Under the pieces are notes generated by a model. It did not search any database, had not been told where the DNA came from, and saw only the letters and a list, made by a program, of their open reading frames with translations. 64,000 nucleotides of DNA from Microvirga terrae (lineage in GTDB: Bacteria; Pseudomonadota; Alphaproteobacteria; Rhizobiales; Beijerinckiaceae), in assembly GCF_013307435.2 (NCBI RefSeq), contig NZ_CP102845.1:3904001-3968000 (forward strand), in the 5' to 3' direction. Made by a program: the position numbers and the translations under genes. Shown here piece by piece: positions 1-9,694 of the stretch (positions within the stretch are counted from its first letter, which is position 1; the number at the start of each line of letters is the position of its first letter).

Positions 1-3
1 GTT

Positions 4-993
4 TCAACCATGCCGCAACCTGCCAATACCTGACCGGACAAGCATGCGTGCCACACGCATCAGAATACCAGGAGATCGCTCGAAGCGAAGGGCCTCCCGA
101 AGCTGAGCAAAAAATGCGAAAACGTCGCCCTTTTCCAACATATGACCTGCTGCCACTAGTGCGGCAACAGCGTAGACTCTTCGAGCGTGTCGCTCTGCCG
201 TTGGTTGGAGGTCCTCCGGCAAGTAGGCTTGGAAGATTTTGATCGCCGCTCGGGTATAAGCCATATCGTCCGCCGTGCGTTGGTGCCGCGCGGATGAAGA
301 GGCTTCATGGATTCGGTATTGAGCGAGTGGCTCGGGTTCGTACCAAACTGGATAGTTCGCCGCGATGCGAACCCACATTTCCCAGTCCTCACTACACGTG
401 AGCCGCCGATCGAACGCGCCAAGTCGTTCGTAGACCTTGCGCTTGACGACGATCGATGGCGTCATAATCCTTTGCTCCTGCGCCAGGCGGAGCAATGCGT
501 TAGGTAGAGTGCCTGCGGTCGTTTCTTCTAACGGAGAAAGAGACAACGTCTGATCTGAAGCATCGATAAAAATTTGCCTGCAGAACGCTGCCCCAATCTC
601 AGGAGCAAGCTCAAATGCTTGTCCGAGCTTCTCGTAGAACCCTGGCCGAACACGATCGTCTCCATGCAAGATATGGACAAGATGGCCCCGTGTACGGTTC
701 AGGCACGTCTCAAAATTCGCAACATGCCCAATGTTTCGTTCTTGCCGGAAGAATCCGACCCTCCCCTGCCCTACAGCCCTCACGACAGCCGCTGGGTCAT
801 CTTGGGTCGAGTTATCATCGACCACCTCAATCTGCATGAGGTTCGGTCCTGGGTCTTGGTCTAAAACGCTTCTGAGGGTCGCACCTAGATACTGGGCACA
901 GTTGTGTGTCGGGATCATTACGGACCATAACGGACGCTCTACATCCGGCGCGAGAGCCGACACTGTGCCGCGGTACTGATCTGCCTCAATCAT
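4..993 (-). CDS. GT2-family glycosyltransferase
   Basis: This 329-residue protein has a GT-A fold typical of family 2 enzymes that move sugars from nucleotide donors to a growing surface glycan in the cytoplasm. The N-terminal nucleotide-binding strand is followed by VVDDNST near residues 57-63. A DxD-like LHGDD lies at 109-113, and an acidic SEDWEMW motif, the usual catalytic-base region, lies at 201-207. No membrane helix is evident, so it should be soluble or peripheral. Its ATG overlaps the last bases of the upstream glycosyltransferase (990-993), which indicates translational coupling. The gene ends just inside the window edge and looks complete. Donor and acceptor cannot be read from the sequence. 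Confidence 0.88.
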   Translation of the reverse strand: MIEADQYRGTVSALAPDVERPLWSVMIPTHNCAQYLGATLRSVLDQDPGPNLMQIEVVDDNSTQDDPAAVVRAVGQGRVGFFRQERNIGHVANFETCLNRTRGHLVHILHGDDRVRPGFYEKLGQAFELAPEIGAAFCRQIFIDASDQTLSLSPLEETTAGTLPNALLRLAQEQRIMTPSIVVKRKVYERLGAFDRRLTCSEDWEMWVRIAANYPVWYEPEPLAQYRIHEASSSARHQRTADDMAYTRAAIKIFQAYLPEDLQPTAERHARRVYAVAALVAAGHMLEKGDVFAFFAQLREALRFERSPGILMRVARMLVRSGIGRLRHG

Positions 994-1967
994 GTTGATG
1001 ACAACCGTCTGGGTGCCAGAAGATGCTTAGCCAAACGAAGTAGTTGCCTGTATGATACTGAACCCCCGACTCCATTACTCATAAGACAGCGCCAGAGGCA
1101 TTCCCAAGCTTGGCTTATCTCTCCTCGTGATGAGAATTCAACTGACCAATCGTAGAAATACTGAGAGCAGGCATCTCGTACGATGTGGTCATACTTGAAA
1201 TTCAGTACTTTATTCATCTGACGGTAGAACGAAGATATAAGCCTTCTCTTCTCGCTATCAGGCAATGATGAGAACAGACCTCCATCGTGCATGCGATACA
1301 CACCAACATTTTCGTCCTGAAACGCAATTTTCCCCTTCTCTGCACATAAGATGTACAGCGGCCAATCAGTAAGCGGGAAGAATGCGGTGTACCACTCTGG
1401 AACATCTTTGATAGGAGCGAGACGCAGCATCCCAGCGCAAGTCGCGAAAGGATTGCCGCGCCAGATGTCATCAAGGCCTGAGAAATCCCTCTGATTGGAA
1501 GGGGTCCAACGTTGCGGGCCAATCGTTCCCCCGCGGGCTACTAGCGCATTATGGAAAATGGCTGTGCAATGCGGATTCTCGTCCAGAAAAGAGGCTTGCG
1601 TCTGAAGCTTAGAGTTGGAAATCCAATAATCGTCACCGTCGAGCAAGGAAACGTACTTTCCTTGAGCCGCTCGCAATCCACGGGCCACGGCCTCGTTGGA
1701 GCGCAAATTTCGCTCCGACTCGATCACATGGATTCGATCTGGCCATCGCTCGGCGATGGAATGTATGATGTGTCGGGTTCTATCGGTTGATGCGTCTTCA
1801 CTGACGATAACCTCGAACTGGAAGTCCGTCTGCTGTGACATGACGCTCTCGAGAGCCTGACGGATATATCGCTCGTGATTGTAGGCGACCACCAAGACAG
1901 AAACTTTGATACGTTTAGATGTACTCGCCATAGCGCCGATCATCCGATCCGGCAGCAACATGCCCAC
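990..1967 (-). CDS. GT2-family glycosyltransferase
   Basis: A second GT2 enzyme of about 325 residues, probably acting on the same surface polysaccharide as its downstream neighbour. It has the N-terminal Rossmann-like strand with the AYNHERYI motif common in GT2 proteins, SEDAST at 56-61 and LLDGDDYW at 108-115 as the metal-binding DxD region. The start is uncertain: no convincing ribosome site precedes the farthest start, and ATGs at codons 3, 9 and 13 are alternatives; the last (1931) begins MASTSKR just before the domain. The 4-base overlap with the next gene places both in one operon, whose upstream end is cut off by the IS701 element. Confidence 0.86.
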   Translation of the reverse strand: MGMLLPDRMIGAMASTSKRIKVSVLVVAYNHERYIRQALESVMSQQTDFQFEVIVSEDASTDRTRHIIHSIAERWPDRIHVIESERNLRSNEAVARGLRAAQGKYVSLLDGDDYWISNSKLQTQASFLDENPHCTAIFHNALVARGGTIGPQRWTPSNQRDFSGLDDIWRGNPFATCAGMLRLAPIKDVPEWYTAFFPLTDWPLYILCAEKGKIAFQDENVGVYRMHDGGLFSSLPDSEKRRLISSFYRQMNKVLNFKYDHIVRDACSQYFYDWSVEFSSRGEISQAWECLWRCLMSNGVGGSVSYRQLLRLAKHLLAPRRLSST

Positions 1968-2082
1968 TCAGCTGGAAGGGGACCTTGCTCCAAGATTCGT
2001 ATGTACAATCCGTCGGCCGCCAAGTCGACTAGCGCTGGCTATAGGATAAAGGTCAAATATGTTTATGATTAACTGCGCCTAG

Positions 2083-3512
2083 CACTACTTTGGCAGGCAT
2101 GAGGAACCCCGCGAGGCCTGCCGACGTCTTCCCTGAAGGATCATCCGCAGGAGGTTGTCATGAGCACCTCAGTGGCGTGGGAGCATGAACTCCAGTCCTG
2201 GCTTGAACCTTTCCTCACTCCTCTTCATCATCCGGCTCGGCGGCGCATGTGCCCGCTCTATGTCGCTGGCCTGATCGGTCCCGGCGAACGCAAGAGCCTG
2301 CAGCCGATGGCGGCGCGGGTGGCGCCGGCTGACTATGATCAACTGCATCACTTCGTGGCCGTGGGCCCGTGGGACGAGGCGCCGCTCGAAGCCGAACTGC
2401 TGGCCCAGGCCAACCGGCTGGTCGGCGGACCTGAGGCCATCCTGGTGATCGACGACACGGCGCTGCTCAAGAAGGGCTCCCATTCCGTGGGCGTCACCTC
2501 GCAATATGCCGGAGTGGTGGGCAAGAACGCGAATTGTCAGTGCCTGGTCTCGCTCACCCTCGCCAAGGGCGAGGTGCCGGTCCCGATCGTGCTGCGGCTG
2601 TTCCTGCCTGACACCTGGATCCAGGATCCCGCGCGCCTGCACCACGCCGGCGTGCCCGAGGCGTTCTGGACGCAGCGCTCGAAGCCCGAGATCGCGCTGG
2701 CGGAACTCCAGCAGGTCATGCAAGCGGGCGTCAGCTTCGGAGCCGTGCTGGCGGATGCCGGCTATGGCATCAGCGGGCCCTTCCGCCAGGCGCTCTCGGC
2801 ACTCGGGCTGCTCTGGGCCGTGGGCACCGTGCGGATCCAGAAGGTGTATGCGGCGGATGTGCAGATGATCCCAAGTCCGCCCTCCCGTGGCCGCTCCCGC
2901 ACGCGACAGATCCCGGATCAGGAGGCGGTGACGGCTGAAGCCATGCTGGCGCAGGCCTCCTGGCGTCGGATCACGTGGCGACGCGGCACCAAAGGCCCGC
3001 TGAAGGCGAAGTTCGCGGCCGTGCGCGTGCGGGTCGCCGATGGGCCTGCGGTTCGTCTGCACGGGCAGGCCAATCAGCATCTGCCGGGTGACGAAGTGTG
3101 GCTCGTGGGCGAGCATCGCTCGTCGGGCGAGCGCAAGTACTACCTATCCAACCTTCCGCCGGACACAGCCCTGAAGCAGCTGGCGGCCCTGATCAAGGCG
3201 CGCTGGGTGTGCGAGCAGGCGCACCAGCAGCTCAAGGAAGAGCTCGGGCTGGATCACTTCGAGGGCCGCTCGTGGCGCGGGTTGCACCGGCATGCCTTGC
3301 TGACCCTGATCGCGTATTTGTTCTTGCAGCATCTGCGGCTGCAGGCCGCCACAGGGGGAAAAAAGAAAGGCTGGCGGGCCACCGCCACAACCCAGCTTAC
3401 CGGCCGTTCGGCGCATGCTGCTTGATCACATCACGCACGCCATGCGCCTGCGATGTCCCTTCTGCCGCGCCCGCTTCACTCTTGGATCACTGATGAAAGT
3501 GCCAATGTAGTG
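2083..3512 (+). mobile_element. IS701-family insertion sequence
   Basis: The element is about 1.43 kb. The left end begins CACTACTTTGGCA at 2083 and the right end, read on the minus strand from 3512, begins CACTACATTGGCA, so the terminal inverted repeats match at 12 of 13 positions. Both ends are flanked by CTAG (2079-2082 and 3513-3516). This fits the 4-bp YTAR-type target duplication known for IS701. The transposase fills the element. It lies upstream of the two minus-strand glycosyltransferases and may have separated them from their promoter or from the rest of the polysaccharide locus. Confidence 0.88.
2160..3425 (+). CDS. IS701-family DDE transposase, C-terminus frameshifted
   Basis: The 421-residue product has the IS701/IS4-type DDE core: VIDDTALLKKGSHSVGV holds the first aspartate, LADAGYG the second, and the WVCEQAHQQLKEELGLDHF region the glutamate. 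The start ATG follows CAGGAGG at about 2150. After an A-rich run (3359-3367) this frame ends in 18 unrelated residues. The +1 frame instead continues with PPPQPSLPAVRRMLL and a CPFC motif to a stop at 3510, only 2 bases from the right end of the element. That tail resembles IS701 C-termini as I recall them, so a 1-base indel (or sequencing error in the homopolymer) is likely. Activity is therefore doubtful. Confidence 0.85.
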   Translation: MSTSVAWEHELQSWLEPFLTPLHHPARRRMCPLYVAGLIGPGERKSLQPMAARVAPADYDQLHHFVAVGPWDEAPLEAELLAQANRLVGGPEAILVIDDTALLKKGSHSVGVTSQYAGVVGKNANCQCLVSLTLAKGEVPVPIVLRLFLPDTWIQDPARLHHAGVPEAFWTQRSKPEIALAELQQVMQAGVSFGAVLADAGYGISGPFRQALSALGLLWAVGTVRIQKVYAADVQMIPSPPSRGRSRTRQIPDQEAVTAEAMLAQASWRRITWRRGTKGPLKAKFAAVRVRVADGPAVRLHGQANQHLPGDEVWLVGEHRSSGERKYYLSNLPPDTALKQLAALIKARWVCEQAHQQLKEELGLDHFEGRSWRGLHRHALLTLIAYLFLQHLRLQAATGGKKKGWRATATTQLTGRSAHAA

Positions 3513-3516
3513 CTAG

Positions 3517-3910
3517 CAATCGGAGGCGATAGCCGCAGGGCTCGGCGATTCATCGGCTTGCCGACCCTGCGCCAGCTTCTCGAAGCACCCACTCTTTGCA
3601 GCGAAGGCTCCACCTGCGATTAGGATACCGCCCGGGGCAGCCGAGCATTCAGTACTCAACGTTAGGCGCATCAGTGTTGACGATCAGCACAGGCTGTTGA
3701 ACCGTGTGGGCAGTCAGCGTTCGCGCCGGTCAGCTTATTTCGGGCAGGAACGTCTCATAAGCTGCTACCAGCCCCGTTTGTCCATTGAACACATCAGATT
3801 TAGTCGGGTCTTGTGAACAGAGGTCATTTCGCGCAAGCGGGACGCTCTGAATCCAGACTACAGAATAACCACTAGATTTCACAAATGGAAAATAGATGTC
3901 GCAATGAGAT
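3517..3910. other. Non-coding stretch right of the IS701 element
   Basis: About 390 bases between the IS701 right end and the small membrane protein gene. Short open frames exist on both strands, but none has a recognisable domain or convincing ribosome site. No repeat, terminator or RNA gene was recognised. Confidence 0.4.
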
Positions 3911-4117
3911 CTAAATAGCATTCAGAGGCATGCCAACAGCATTGCATCGTTTACGTCGCGTGTCGCCCCTGACGTAAGCTATAACAATGCCCACTAGGAG
4001 CACGCAAAGACTACTTGTAAACGGGACGCAAGCAAGCGCGACGACTGCTCCATAGGGCCAAAGTAGTATAAAGGAGCCAACACCGCTCGCAATCGCCGTG
4101 AGGATCAACGCAATCAT
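3911..4117 (-). CDS. Small two-helix membrane protein
   Basis: A 68-residue protein with two hydrophobic stretches, about residues 3-20 and 25-47, and a basic C-terminal tail (GDTRRKRC). This suggests a small inner-membrane protein with a cytoplasmic tail. The ATG at 4115-4117 is chosen over a longer reading because AAGAGG lies about 9 bases upstream on the minus strand and because the hydrophobic segment begins right after it. Small proteins of this shape are familiar from Hyphomicrobiales genomes, but I cannot name a family or function. It stands alone between mobile DNA and a largely empty region. Confidence 0.5.
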   Translation of the reverse strand: MIALILTAIASGVGSFILLWPYGAVVALACVPFTSSLCVLLVGIVIAYVRGDTRRKRCNAVGMPLNAI

Positions 4118-5333
4118 AGTATCCAACCTCTTGCACCGGTTGCAGCCAACTTGGCGCACATCAGGAGGCATGTCGATTAGGCCAGATGGTCTATGTAGGT
4201 ATAAGCCCTGAAAGTCCGGTGTGTTCCGGCATACTGGCACCCATTCGGATGTCTGCTCCTGAGGTCGGAGGCGAACTCGCCGGACAAGTCATGAAATCGG
4301 ATCAGAGCAGGTACCAAGCAGCAAGAGCGGGATGTTTGAATGTGGGCTCGCAACGGCGCGCTCGAGACTCTCAGAGCGCAGCCCCCCGGCATAGCCGGCG
4401 GTTCGGCAGCCTTCTCTGTTTGAAGGCGACTGACGCTGCAGCAGATCTGGTTCACGCGCCCCGTCACTCATGTCCGGAGCCGCAAACACACAGTAACCGG
4501 TGGCGGCGGGGATTGAGCAGGCCAACAAACGTACCGAGGCGGCTAGAGAGCGACTCCACACATGGCCTCTTCGGCACGGGCGTACCGGAGACACTAGCCG
4601 ACGTCATCTTCTACACACCGGAGACTGACAAGGCTAAGGGCTAGTGAGAGCCACAGATGACGGACGATCCCTATCACGACGATGGTTATCCGGGAGACTC
4701 AAGCTCGCGAAAGGCGGCTTGTCCGGGCATGGATCAAGGCCTCGGACCACCCTGCTCTTGTTCGCCTTTTTCACCAGTGGCCTTCTCACCTTCGTGCGGA
4801 CATCTTTTCAACTTGTCCTTGGAGCCATACAGCCCAGCTCCCTCCCTTTGGTTAGCTCGGCCACGCCGTGATCCTTGGAGTGGCCGAGTTCCAGCGCTCT
4901 TCCTGCTGGTCGAACATGGCTCCCGAAAGCCCAGCCACCTGACTTGTCTGCTAACCGTGCCGAGAACAGGCGCTTGCAAACTTACAAATAGAGGCTTTGT
5001 GTGAACGATGACGTTGAAGATGAGCACCTACAATCGGGAACTGGCTGAGAAGCTGGAGAGCATAAAGCCCGACTGATGCAGTACGTGAATCAACCCCGTC
5101 TTGCCCGGATGTGGCTGTCAATCTTGCGGGGTGCGGTGTCACCCAACCTTGTTCACTACATCACCTCTGTGTAGCGTGGCTCAGTCCAGGCGTGCAATTC
5201 CTGATCGCTCCTGTTCGGTCTACCGCCGACGCATGACCAACCTGCGGATCAGAGCAATGGCTGGAGGCAAGGCTGCGCCGGCCACGATGTATATGACCAA
5301 TTTTTACCGAATGCGCTCAATCTCATCGCGGCC
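4118..5333. other. Largely empty 1.2-kb stretch
   Basis: Only short open frames with irregular composition occur here (the longest, 4186-4644 plus, has no recognisable domain). I see no RNA gene or insertion sequence end. It is probably decayed intergenic DNA near the IS701 insertion. Confidence 0.4.
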
Positions 5334-5507
5334 ATGAGACTGACACCAGAAGGCATGAACGCAAGAGTGGACGAACTCCACGACGAGGCCAAACAGCGCA
5401 CCATAGAGCGCAAAGTCCTTCATGCTACGGCTTTGCAGGTTCGGTTGGCGACACGTGAATTCGTATTAACCACTAAGCCCGACCCACAGCAGATGAGCCG
5501 AATTTAA
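5334..5507 (+). CDS. Possible small protein, unknown
   Basis: A 57-residue frame beginning MRLTPEGMNARVDELHDEAKQ, with a helical, charged composition that looks more protein-like than its surroundings. No clear Shine-Dalgarno sequence precedes the ATG and no family is recognised. It may be a real small protein or a remnant. Confidence 0.25.
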   Translation: MRLTPEGMNARVDELHDEAKQRTIERKVLHATALQVRLATREFVLTTKPDPQQMSRI

Positions 5508-5578
5508 GGCATTAACTCTGGGCCCGGCCACACCCCATTTGGTAACTCTGGACGCGACATCTTTATACACCTGATGTA

Positions 5579-7357
5579 TCAGCGCTCATTTGAATGCAGC
5601 TTTGATACGACAAATGATGGAAGAAGGTTTCCCCCTCCTTCTATGATGGCGCGCGCGCCTGCTGGAATGCGGAGCGGTATGGCGAGTGACGGAGCGGCTA
5701 CCACGGCGGCAATGATGAGCAACCGCGAGACCTCATGCCTGAGCCCAGAACCAACACGAGAATGGAGCGTCCTGTTTTCGTGGGCATGCATGAAAACGAT
5801 GGTGAGTGTCACAAGTGAGTAGAAGACGCTATTGACGAGAGCGATGAAGTAGAAGCCGCGCGCCTCCTGTATGTCGCTCAGCAGCAGTGCGGGCAGCGCA
5901 GAGCCGATGGAGAGAATAACAAACGGGGCAACAACCCGCAGTGGCAATCTTGCTGTCGCGGCAGAGCCCTTCGGGGTGACGCGAAAATCAACCGCCGCCC
6001 CAGTCCACCAGTCCCGGAATGCGGTCAATGTGCCAATCAGGACCCATGGCCATCGAACGAGAGGATACAATGCAGCTTCCCAGCTGAGGACCTTCGTCTT
6101 TCGGGGTCGGCATAGACCGTGGCGAGCAAGTCGGATGATCAGGGCCGTCAAAAGTAGCGCTGGGGGAACGGCGTGGGCGATGAAATCGGGATAAGTAACC
6201 CTCGCCAAGTTAACATCAAAAATCAATGCAATCACCGGAACGGCAAACATCGCGAGCGACGTAATCGAGAGAAGCGGATACCACAATTGGCAGAAGAGAA
6301 ACTGAAACTTGAGGTGCAATGGCAACTTGCGCAGCAGCTGCGGTGTATATTGGAGCAAAATCGTGACGAGGCTGCGTGACCACTGGAATTCCTGTGTGAC
6401 AAGATCGGCAAAATTGGCCGGCCCATCACCGTGAGCAGTCGCATTCATCGCATGGACGCCACGCCAGCCGTGGGCCGCCATGAATAGTGTGGTCGAATGA
6501 TCCTCAGCCAGTTCAGGACCGAGACCCCCAATGCTTCTCAATGCTGCAGTCCGCACAGCATAGTGTGAGCCTATGCAAAGCGGTCTCAAGCGATTGCTGT
6601 AGCCGGCTTGCATAGCACCATGCATAGGTGCCTCGATGAACAACCGGCTGCGAGCGGACCAGCTGTGCTCAGCGTTCTTGTCACAGATGCTAGGCGCAGA
6701 CACATAACCTACGCCAGGATCGATGAAGGGCCTCAGCATCTCTTCAAGATACGTGGGATCCGGCACGTGATCTGCATCTAGCTGCGAAACAAAATCGTAG
6801 TTCTCGTAACCGAAGTGATCGTAGAAGTATGCGAGGTTTCCCTCCTTGCATCGTGTCCGGCGTGGCCATGTCGAACGGTGATAATCATCTCGTCCCTTGC
6901 GTGACGAAATTCTGACTCCGTGAGCCCCACACCACGCGACGGTCTCAGGCTGGGGGTCTTCATCAGCAAGCCATGTATCGTGCGCGTATGTCTGGCGCAG
7001 CATCGCCTCTAACGTCTCGCGCACAACCTCGAAGGGCTCACTCGGCGCCTTTGTGACGACCATCGCCACCCTGTAGTCTTGTGGAACCGGAATGTTTGGG
7101 TTGGGAACCCTTCCGAAGTAGAAGACCGCAAAGAAATAGATTGGGCAGAATGAGAGCCACCCGAGAGTCAATGTGATGGCGATATAGCGCCCAAGTTCGA
7201 TGATGTGATCCGGCTGCAACCACCACAGCCAGAAGTCCCCGAGGGCTATCATCCATAGAACGCCTAGGATTCCGTACTCGACCTGCTGCCTGGTCGTCAG
7301 AACTGGAACAAGGAGAGCGGTTATCTCACCTGAGTTGATCTGGAATTGAGGTTTCAC
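5579..7357 (-). CDS. Membrane glycosyltransferase, cellulose-synthase-like GT2
   Basis: A 592-residue processive-type GT2 enzyme of the inner membrane. Two N-terminal helices (about 28-47 and 58-80) precede the cytoplasmic catalytic domain. That domain carries LADED at 130-134, the UDP-sugar DxD motif as DADH at 194-197, LAEDHST at 283-289 (the catalytic TED position) and QEFQW at 322-326 in place of the usual QxxRW. At least five further hydrophobic segments follow up to about residue 565. Such enzymes polymerise a beta-linked glycan while threading it through the membrane. No PilZ domain is fused. It lies just downstream of galE and the UXS-like gene on the same strand, and these would supply UDP-sugars. 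The polymer made is not predictable. Confidence 0.88.
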   Translation of the reverse strand: MKPQFQINSGEITALLVPVLTTRQQVEYGILGVLWMIALGDFWLWWLQPDHIIELGRYIAITLTLGWLSFCPIYFFAVFYFGRVPNPNIPVPQDYRVAMVVTKAPSEPFEVVRETLEAMLRQTYAHDTWLADEDPQPETVAWCGAHGVRISSRKGRDDYHRSTWPRRTRCKEGNLAYFYDHFGYENYDFVSQLDADHVPDPTYLEEMLRPFIDPGVGYVSAPSICDKNAEHSWSARSRLFIEAPMHGAMQAGYSNRLRPLCIGSHYAVRTAALRSIGGLGPELAEDHSTTLFMAAHGWRGVHAMNATAHGDGPANFADLVTQEFQWSRSLVTILLQYTPQLLRKLPLHLKFQFLFCQLWYPLLSITSLAMFAVPVIALIFDVNLARVTYPDFIAHAVPPALLLTALIIRLARHGLCRPRKTKVLSWEAALYPLVRWPWVLIGTLTAFRDWWTGAAVDFRVTPKGSAATARLPLRVVAPFVILSIGSALPALLLSDIQEARGFYFIALVNSVFYSLVTLTIVFMHAHENRTLHSRVGSGLRHEVSRLLIIAAVVAAPSLAIPLRIPAGARAIIEGGGNLLPSFVVSKLHSNER

Positions 7358-7387
7358 GAAAAGTCTTCGCTGTACGGACGCGCCTGT

Positions 7388-8392
7388 TTAGACTGCAACC
7401 CGAAATGGGGGCTGCAGGTCAAGGGAAAACCAGGGCGCCGCTGTCCTGACGATCGTATCAATGTCAGAGTACTTGGCTCGGAAACCCAGCTTCTGCTGAA
7501 TCAGTGAAGGATCAGCATACAGGGCTGGAGGATCACCAGGGCGCCGTGGCTTGATCACAGTAGGTACCACGTACCCAGTGATACGGCTGACAGCGTCCAC
7601 GATCTCCCTCACGGACAGTCCGCTGCCGGTACCCACATTCAATGCCAGACTCTCTCCGCCACCGAGAAGATGGCGGAGCGCCAAGACGTGTGCCGCGACC
7701 AAGTCACAAACGTGGATGTAGTCGCGGATGCATGTTCCGTCTGGCGTCTCATAATCATCGCCAAAGAGTTCGAAGCTGGTGGCTTCGCCTGAAGCAGCCA
7801 TCAGAACCCGAGGGATAAGGTGCGTCTCAGGCGTATGTCGCTCACCCAGGTCTCCATCGAGATCTGCCCCACATGCGTTGAAGTAGCGTAGGGCGACATA
7901 TCTCAGGTCGCACAAGGCCGCATAATCAGCCAGAAGCATCTCGCCGACCAGCTTGCTGCCGCCATAGGGATTGATCGGCTGCTGAGCGGTGGATTCTCGA
8001 ATTGGAAGCACTTCAGGCGCACCATAAGTGGCGCAACTGCTGGAGAAGATCAGGTTCCCGATTCCGTGCTTCTCGCAAACCCTCAGCAAGGTCGATGTAC
8101 CCATAATATTGTTCAGGTAGTACTTCGCCGGGTCGGCGACTGACTCCGCAACCGATGCACATGCTGCGAAATGCATAGCTGCGACAGGCTTGAACTCCCG
8201 GACAACAGCCTCAAGGCGATGCGTGTTGAGAATATCACCCGTGATGAGCGGACCCCAACGGACAGCATCCGCATGTCCGGTCGAGAGGTTATCATACGCG
8301 ACGGGAATGTATCCTTGTGCAGCCAACTGCTTGCATGCATGGCTTCCGATAAAGCCTGCCCCGCCGGTCACCAGAATATATGGCTCACTCAT
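7388..8392 (-). CDS. galE: UDP-glucose 4-epimerase
   Basis: This 334-residue SDR-fold enzyme interconverts UDP-glucose and UDP-galactose in the cytoplasm. The NAD-binding glycine motif GGAGFIGS is at 10-17 and DNLSTG at 34-39. The catalytic serine region SSSCATYG is at 117-124, and the Tyr143-xxx-Lys147 pair lies in NPYGGSK. The length is typical of bacterial GalE. The gene is 7 bases downstream of the UXS-like gene (8400) and 30 bases upstream of the glycan synthase start, so the three are likely one operon supplying precursors for a surface polysaccharide. Other 4-epimerase specificities, such as UDP-GlcNAc, are possible. Confidence 0.9.
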   Translation of the reverse strand: MSEPYILVTGGAGFIGSHACKQLAAQGYIPVAYDNLSTGHADAVRWGPLITGDILNTHRLEAVVREFKPVAAMHFAACASVAESVADPAKYYLNNIMGTSTLLRVCEKHGIGNLIFSSSCATYGAPEVLPIRESTAQQPINPYGGSKLVGEMLLADYAALCDLRYVALRYFNACGADLDGDLGERHTPETHLIPRVLMAASGEATSFELFGDDYETPDGTCIRDYIHVCDLVAAHVLALRHLLGGGESLALNVGTGSGLSVREIVDAVSRITGYVVPTVIKPRRPGDPPALYADPSLIQQKLGFRAKYSDIDTIVRTAAPWFSLDLQPPFRVAV

Positions 8393-8399
8393 GGGAACT

Positions 8400-9473
8400 C
8401 TACCTGGATGCAGCGGCGCTGAGAGGATGGCGATCGTCCGGATTTGCTACCGCAGATTCGAAGTAGTCGATTGTCTGAGACAAGCCATCCTTGAGAGAGA
8501 TATGTGGAACCCAATCAAGAGAGTCTTTTGCGATCGTAATGTCTGGACGGCGTTGACGTGGATCATCGACCGGCAGGTCGCAATAAACGATGTTTGACTG
8601 AGAGCCAGTCATCTCAACAACAATCGAGGCGAGTTCTCCGATGGTGAATTCCGCGGGATTTCCAAGGTTCACTGGCCCATTAACAGCGTCCGGAGACGCC
8701 ATCAGTCGCATCAGTCCATCGACCAGATCTGACACATAGCAGAATGAACGCGTTTGAGAACCGGAACCGTAGATGGTGATGTCTTCGCCCTTGAGAGCCT
8801 GCACGACGAAATTTGACACGACACGACCGTCGTCCGGGCGCATACGAGGACCGTAAGTATTGAAGATACGAGCCACTTTGATGCTAACACCGTGCATTCT
8901 GGCATAGTCAAAGAACAGGGACTCCGCGCAGCGTTTGCCCTCGTCGTAACAGGCGCGCGGCCCTGTTGAGTTGACATTGCCCCAGTATGTCTCCGGCTGA
9001 GGATGAACGGTAGGGTCGCCGTACACCTCGGATGTGGAAGCCTGGAGGATGCGTGCATTCGATATACGGGCGATCTCGAGAACGTTCAAAGCACCAAGAA
9101 CGCAGGTTTTCGTCGTTTGAACCGGATCTGCTTGGTAGTGGGGAGGCGATGCAGGGCAGGCCAAATTGTAGATCTCGTCGAAGGTCCCGGCGTCGAGAGG
9201 TAGCACGATGTCGTGCCCAAGAACCGAGAGGCGTTTGTTTCGGAGCATTCCTCGAAGGTTTTGTAAATTGCCGGTGCTGAAGTTGTCGACGCAAACGACC
9301 TCATTGCCTCCTTCGAGGAGTCGTTCGATCAGATGAGATCCCAGGAACCCCGCCCCGCCCGTGACCAGAATGCGCTTTCGCGAGCCGCCCCGAGATGTAG
9401 CTCCATTGGATGGAAATTCTGATGGGACGCGCCACTGAAGGACGCGGGAACGCATTACACTTCCACCACTCAT
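8400..9473 (-). CDS. UDP-glucuronate decarboxylase-like SDR epimerase
   Basis: A 357-residue extended SDR protein closely resembling UDP-glucuronic acid decarboxylases, which make UDP-xylose. The glycine motif GGAGFLGS is at 39-46, NLACPASP at 103-110, TSEVYGDP at 147-154 and the catalytic pair Tyr176/Lys180 lies in [17 protein letters not shown] is characteristic of the UXS branch. About 30 extra residues precede the fold. The start is still supported by GAGGGGG five bases upstream. It appears to be the first gene of the minus-strand operon with galE and the GT2 synthase. A related dTDP-glucose 4,6-dehydratase-like activity is the main alternative. Confidence 0.85.
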   Translation of the reverse strand: MSGGSVMRSRVLQWRVPSEFPSNGATSRGGSRKRILVTGGAGFLGSHLIERLLEGGNEVVCVDNFSTGNLQNLRGMLRNKRLSVLGHDIVLPLDAGTFDEIYNLACPASPPHYQADPVQTTKTCVLGALNVLEIARISNARILQASTSEVYGDPTVHPQPETYWGNVNSTGPRACYDEGKRCAESLFFDYARMHGVSIKVARIFNTYGPRMRPDDGRVVSNFVVQALKGEDITIYGSGSQTRSFCYVSDLVDGLMRLMASPDAVNGPVNLGNPAEFTIGELASIVVEMTGSQSNIVYCDLPVDDPRQRRPDITIAKDSLDWVPHISLKDGLSQTIDYFESAVANPDDRHPLSAAASR

Positions 9474-9694
9474 AGTGCCCCCTCGGCGCTCTTTCGCGTT
9501 TTGTTTGAACTCAGTTGCTGTCAGAGCGTTGCCCTACGCCAGCGGGACCCTTATATAGCGCCGAAACCGAAATGGGTAAAATTTTATTTAATTTTGATTA
9601 AAAATCTCTTGCTTCATACCGACCCGAGCCATATTTAGTTATCCATAGGGCTGAGCTTGAGCCCAAATAGTTCTGAAGTAGGCTTGGGCGGGCT
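9474..9694. promoter_or_regulatory. Divergent AT-rich promoter region
   Basis: The 221 bases between the minus-strand UDP-sugar operon and the plus-strand DUF995 gene are strikingly AT-rich around 9575-9640 compared with the flanking genes, with runs such as TTTTATTTAATTTT. This is the only plausible place for the divergent promoters of the two halves of the polysaccharide locus. I cannot assign specific -35 and -10 boxes confidently. Confidence 0.45.

Noticed and set aside
4186..4644. 152-residue plus frame in the empty region
   Set aside because: No ribosome site, odd composition and no family; not distinguishable from chance.
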